Assembly (NCBI GenBank): GCA_030616085.1
Contig: JAUWYA010000003.1
Coordinates: forward strand, 1-49,412
Length of the DNA stretch: 49,412 bases
Reading direction: 5' to 3'
From: Candidatus Nealsoniibacteriota bacterium
Lineage (GTDB): Bacteria; Patescibacteriota; Minisyncoccia; Minisyncoccales; GWA2-38-27
Under the pieces are notes generated by a model, which was not told where the DNA came from, did no database searches, and saw nothing but the letters and a program-made list of their open reading frames with translations. Positions 45,568 through 49,412 of this stretch are shown one piece after another (position 1 is the stretch's first letter; every line of letters starts with the position of its first letter). The translations under genes and the position numbers were made by a program.

Positions 45568-46206
45568 TTAAATTCTCGGTTTTTTGTGCTTATGGAACTT
45601 ATTATCCATCTCTCTAATGATTTCAAGTAAAATTGGATCATCAAAATGTTCTCTTGCCCACAACCACCACGGTCCCTGAGGAGGCTTTTTATACTTTCGC
45701 CAATATTCCATAGATTGAAGGAAATCCTCTAATCTATCCATCTGTCGGAAAAATCTTCCCTCAACAGTCAATCCTTTTTCATAATCCAGCCAAAGGTTTT
45801 TTATCTCTTTTTTTATATCTATCGGCAGTTTTGAAATAAGCTTTGTCAAAGCTTTCTTTTCTCTATTGTATTTTTCCCGAGCTATTCTCTTTTTTTCAGA
45901 ATTTGAAAACCTAGGCCATGTTTTCATCAACTCTGCCCTCTTCTTTTTAGTCCTTGGAAGAATTGAATCATAAGGAGTTGTATCACCGGCATATATTTCG
46001 CATAAATCATGGATTAAAGCTATTTTAAGAACTTTCTCAATATTAAAGTTCTTTTTCTTCTTGCTCAAAACCCAAGCCATTATTGCTGCTCGAAAAGTAT
46101 GTTCAGCAATGCTTTCAGGCTTTTTAATGTTATTTATAACCCAGCCTCTTCTAGGCTTGCCTTTCAACTTCCCTATTTCGTGAAAAAAATCAACAAAATC
46201 TTTCAT
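45568..46206 (-). CDS. HD-domain phosphohydrolase (HDDC2/YfbR-like 5'-deoxynucleotidase)
   Basis: The 212-residue protein has the HD signature: H in SIAEHTFRAAIMAWVLS, HD in IALIHDLCEIYAGDTTPYD, and a later Asp in FRQMDRLEDFLQS. The pattern 'RRGWVIN...ESIAEHTF...HDL.E...GD.TP.D' is that of HDDC2/YfbR enzymes, which dephosphorylate deoxynucleoside 5'-monophosphates. This fits a nucleotide-salvage lifestyle. It lies downstream of greA but behind that gene's terminator. Confidence 0.88.
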   Translation of the reverse strand: MKDFVDFFHEIGKLKGKPRRGWVINNIKKPESIAEHTFRAAIMAWVLSKKKKNFNIEKVLKIALIHDLCEIYAGDTTPYDSILPRTKKKRAELMKTWPRFSNSEKKRIAREKYNREKKALTKLISKLPIDIKKEIKNLWLDYEKGLTVEGRFFRQMDRLEDFLQSMEYWRKYKKPPQGPWWLWAREHFDDPILLEIIREMDNKFHKHKKPRI

Positions 46207-46213
46207 AATGAAA

Positions 46214-46232
46214 ATCCCGCCAATGCGGGATT
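46214..46232 (-). terminator. Intrinsic terminator of greA
   Basis: On the minus strand ATCCCGC-ATTG-GCGGGAT followed by TTTTC. It separates greA from the HD gene. Confidence 0.8.
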
Positions 46233-46238
46233 TTTCAA

Positions 46239-46709
46239 TTAATTATATTTTATCTTATTAATTTTATAAATTGTTTTTATGGGCGAAGAAACAACAATTT
46301 CGTCTCCGACTTTATGGCCTAAAAAAGCCATTCCAACTGGCGACTCATTGCTAATCTTGCCTAAAGACGGCTTAGCTTCAAGAGTTCCTACAATTGTAAA
46401 CTCATCTTTCTCTTCACCTACTTTTACTCTAACTGTTGCGCCCAAATTTATAACATTAAGTTCTTTTTTTGAAGGATGTTTAATTAAACAAGCGCTTTTA
46501 AAAATATTTTCAAGCTCAGCTATCCTTGTTTCAAGAAAATTTAGATCCTCTTGAAAAGAAAGGTATTCCGGGTTCAAATCCTCTGATTCCCAAATCTTCG
46601 GAACTTCTCCTTTAGTCTTAGCAATTCTAAGATCCTTCAGAGTTTCATACTCTTTTTTAAATCCATCTAATCCTTTTTTTGTTAAATAGAATTTTTTCCT
46701 CTCTGCCAT
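46239..46709 (-). CDS. greA: Transcription elongation factor GreA/GreB family
   Basis: The 156-residue factor has an N-terminal coiled coil (about residues 9-78, 'LTKKGLDGFKKEYETLKDLR...FLETRIAELENIF') and a C-terminal FKBP-like domain (VINLGATVRVKVGEEKDEFTIVGTLEAKPSLGKISNESPVGMAFLGHKVGDEIVV). It rescues backtracked RNA polymerase. The acidic tip reads ESEDLNPEYLSFQEDL rather than the standard DLSENAEY..A, but keeps several acidic residues. The ATG at 46709 (MAERKKFYL) is the family start; the frame extends to 46724. A terminator-like hairpin lies just upstream, so it may be attenuated. Confidence 0.92.
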   Translation of the reverse strand: MAERKKFYLTKKGLDGFKKEYETLKDLRIAKTKGEVPKIWESEDLNPEYLSFQEDLNFLETRIAELENIFKSACLIKHPSKKELNVINLGATVRVKVGEEKDEFTIVGTLEAKPSLGKISNESPVGMAFLGHKVGDEIVVSSPIKTIYKINKIKYN

Positions 46710-46720
46710 ATTTTTTGAAA

Positions 46721-46744
46721 ACACCCCTTCTCCTGAAGGGGTGT
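46721..46744 (-). terminator. Hairpin between a small ORF and greA
   Basis: On the minus strand ACACCCCTTC-AGGA-GAAGGGGTGT followed by TTTC. It lies 12 nt before the greA ATG and can be a terminator for the small ORF or an attenuator. Confidence 0.65.
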
Positions 46745-46787
46745 AGTCATTATAATTTACATTTTTCTTGTTATTGTTCTAACCCCT

Positions 46788-46889
46788 TCAGCAAATTGTT
46801 TTATATAACCATGCAACAATGCAAAAAGCATGTGTAAAGTTAATAGATGTTTTGACAATATTAATTCTTTGGTTAGTTTCTTTCAACAT
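46788..46889 (-). CDS. Possible 33-residue small ORF
   Basis: MLKETNQRINIVKTSINFTHAF... is preceded by a promoter (46903-46930) that would place the transcription start about 7 nt before the ATG, and is followed by a terminator-like hairpin. It matches the layout of the other small units here but has no clear Shine-Dalgarno sequence. Not conserved to my knowledge. Confidence 0.3.
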   Translation of the reverse strand: MLKETNQRINIVKTSINFTHAFCIVAWLYKTIC

Positions 46890-46902
46890 AGCTCTCTATT
46901 TA

Positions 46903-46930
46903 ATTGTATTCTTTCAAAGAACCTTGTCAA
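46903..46930 (-). promoter_or_regulatory. Sigma-70-type promoter upstream of greA
   Basis: TTGACA (46925-46930), 16 bp, TACAAT (46903-46908). It drives either the small ORF or greA. Confidence 0.6.
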
Positions 46931-46936
46931 GCCCCT

Positions 46937-47203
46937 GCCCGACAGGATTCAAACTACCATCAACTTTAGAAGAGAAAGAATGGGTCAAGTTCGAGGCGCA
47001 ACGAGGAAATTGTGCTGAATAGCACATTGACGAGGAGCAACGAAGAAATTGACCCATTCTTTCCTTCCCTGCGGGCGGGCGAATTTTATCCAGCTTCTTT
47101 GTTGCTCGTCGCTCGTGTGCCTAAAGGTACACTTCACTCCTCGCGCCTTAAATCTGAATAAAATTCGCTCCGCTAAATTGATGTTAGTTCGAATCCTATC
47201 GGG

Positions 47204-47204
<1 letters not shown>
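46937..47204. repeat. 268-bp nested inverted-repeat structure next to groEL
   Basis: Outer arms of about 30 bp: GCCCGACAGGATTCAAACTA...CATCAA (46937-46966) and the imperfect reverse complement ending ...TCGGGC (47175-47204). Inside are two further inverted pairs (AGAATGGGTCAA / TTGACCCATTCT; GCGAATTTTAT / ATAAAATTCGC) and a direct repeat GCAACGARGAAATTG. The right arm abuts the groEL stop. It could be a MITE-like insertion. The arms resemble a tRNA T-loop (TTCGAATCC) but the stems do not pair as a tRNA. Confidence 0.6.
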
Positions 47205-48866
<1,662 letters not shown>

Positions 48867-48875
48867 TTATTGAAT

Positions 48876-49166
48876 TTATTCAATAATTGCTAATATGTCT
48901 TCTTGCTTTGCGATTAAATATTCTTTATCTCCAACCTTTATTTCATTTGGACCGTATTTTGTAAATAAAACTTTATCTCCTGGTTTTACTTCCAAGGGAA
49001 TAACTTTTCCTGCAGAAGTTTTGCGGCCTGGTCCAACAGCAATCACCCGGCCTTGTTCAGGTCTTTCTTGTTCAGCTGTATCTGGAAGTAAAATTCCAGC
49101 CTTTGTTTTCTCTTCTCCCTTAATTGGTTCAATTAATATATGATCTGAAAGTGGTTTAATATTCAT
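48876..49166 (-). CDS. groS: Co-chaperonin GroES (10 kDa)
   Basis: The 96-residue protein shows the family pattern: KPLSDHILIEPIKGEEKTKAGILLPDTAEQERPEQGRVIAVGPGR, with the mobile loop (EEKTKAGILLPD) that docks on GroEL. It is first in the groES-groEL operon and has a promoter 40-70 bp upstream. Confidence 0.97.
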   Translation of the reverse strand: MNIKPLSDHILIEPIKGEEKTKAGILLPDTAEQERPEQGRVIAVGPGRKTSAGKVIPLEVKPGDKVLFTKYGPNEIKVGDKEYLIAKQEDILAIIE

Positions 49167-49206
49167 ATGTTTGTTTGCTTATTTAGTTAATTTTTTAATA
49201 TCTATC

Positions 49207-49234
49207 ATTTTACATATCCCAAAAATCTTGTCAA
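49207..49234 (-). promoter_or_regulatory. Promoter of groES-groEL
   Basis: TTGACA (49229-49234), 16 bp, TAAAAT (49207-49212), about 40 nt before the groES ATG. No CIRCE inverted repeat (TTAGCACTC) and no heat-shock sigma pattern is seen. Confidence 0.65.
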
Positions 49235-49235
49235 G

Positions 49236-49270
49236 TCCTTCAGGTAATATGTATGTACACATTACCATAG
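49236..49270. repeat. Palindromic sequence at the inner end of the insertion sequence
   Basis: GGTAATATGT...ACACATTACC forms an imperfect inverted repeat at 49242-49265, just past the transposase stop. A left IS end beginning TGTACACATTACC near 49254 is possible, but the other end is outside the window. Confidence 0.35.
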
Positions 49271-49283
49271 TACTGCTTTCTAG

Positions 49284-49412
49284 TCAGTAGCTTGTCACCA
49301 CTTGCATAGGAGTTTTAAGATTAATACCAAGATGTAATCTCTCGGTATTGTAGTAATGAATATATTCAGGAATGACCTTTTTGTATGCTCTCATTGTTTT
49401 AGGAATATCTTT
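49284..49412 (-). mobile_element. C-terminal end of a DDE transposase (IS3/IS481-type integrase core), cut by the right edge
   Basis: The last 42 codons read ...MRAYKKVIPEYIHYYNTERLHLGIN then LKTPMQVVTSY, stop. The 'YNTERLHLGINLKTPMQ' block is the hallmark end of the rve-type catalytic domain of IS3/IS481 transposases, where the catalytic Glu lies just upstream. Most of the gene is beyond the window, so intactness is unknown. Confidence 0.85.

Noticed and set aside
46819-47022. A 67-codon plus-strand ORF with a hydrophobic N-terminus
   Set aside because: It has no ribosome-binding site, runs into the left arm and centre of the inverted-repeat structure, and overlaps a second open frame; the coding signal looks accidental.
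49167-49240. CIRCE operator for groES-groEL
   Set aside because: No TTAGCACTC-N9-GAGTGCTAA repeat is found between the promoter and groES.

Overview
This window looks like a chromosomal segment of a small-genome, AT-rich bacterium of the Candidate Phyla Radiation (Patescibacteria, probably Parcubacteria-like). That placement is inferred from gene content: many compact housekeeping genes, a half-size MFS protein, a short FtsZ and FolD, an anaerobic ribonucleotide reductase, and many small orphan genes. TGA, TAA and TAG are all used as stops, so the code is standard. There is no rRNA and no CRISPR array.

Layout. 1-4.3 kb: partial ComEC, then the anaerobic ribonucleotide reductase pair (activase and NrdD). 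4.3-10.6 kb: ftsA-ftsZ, ybeY, a membrane protein, yqeY, rpsU, a HIT protein, hisS and lepB, nearly all on the minus strand. 11-15 kb: pth, a hotdog protein, topA, tRNA-Leu(CAA) and a LAGLIDADG endonuclease. 15-22 kb: PAP2 phosphatase, folD-glyA, a nucleotidyltransferase-TsaC fusion and the IorAB-type oxidoreductase. 22-40.5 kb: six aminoacyl-tRNA synthetases are spread across the window (His, Leu, Met, Gly, Ile, Arg), here interleaved with tatD, an AI-2E permease, an M16 protease, HepT-MntA and recO. 40.6-43 kb, plus strand: smpB, tmRNA, infC-rpmI-rplT. 43-49.2 kb: PolX, half MFS, HD hydrolase, GreA, groES-groEL. A transposase end lies at the right edge.

The main novelty is a dispersed palindromic element. 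About 15 copies of 29-121 bp have termini CCCCGTTAG...CTAACGGGG (variant CCCCGTAG). Eleven are flanked by a perfect 4-bp direct repeat, and all eleven repeats fit YNNR. Six copies lie inside protein genes (two in the PAP2 gene); each adds a multiple of three bases and encodes a signature peptide such as PVR...NGV or PLE...LTGY. Deleting the element plus one repeat restores conserved family sequence in topA, leuS, ybeY and the PAP2 gene. Six more copies sit exactly at start codons (nrdD, iorA, glyS, rpmI, polX, MFS); the duplicated target restores ATG or creates GTG. They resemble Rickettsia palindromic elements in behaviour, but I do not recognise the sequence.

Other layers are heptanucleotide tandem repeats inside three aminoacyl-tRNA synthetase genes and in intergenic regions, a second hairpin repeat whose stems covary between copies, short GC-rich palindromes read in frame in glyS and ileS, and a set of small orphan genes, several in monocistronic units with near-consensus sigma-70 promoters, AGAAAGGA-type Shine-Dalgarno sequences and intrinsic terminators.
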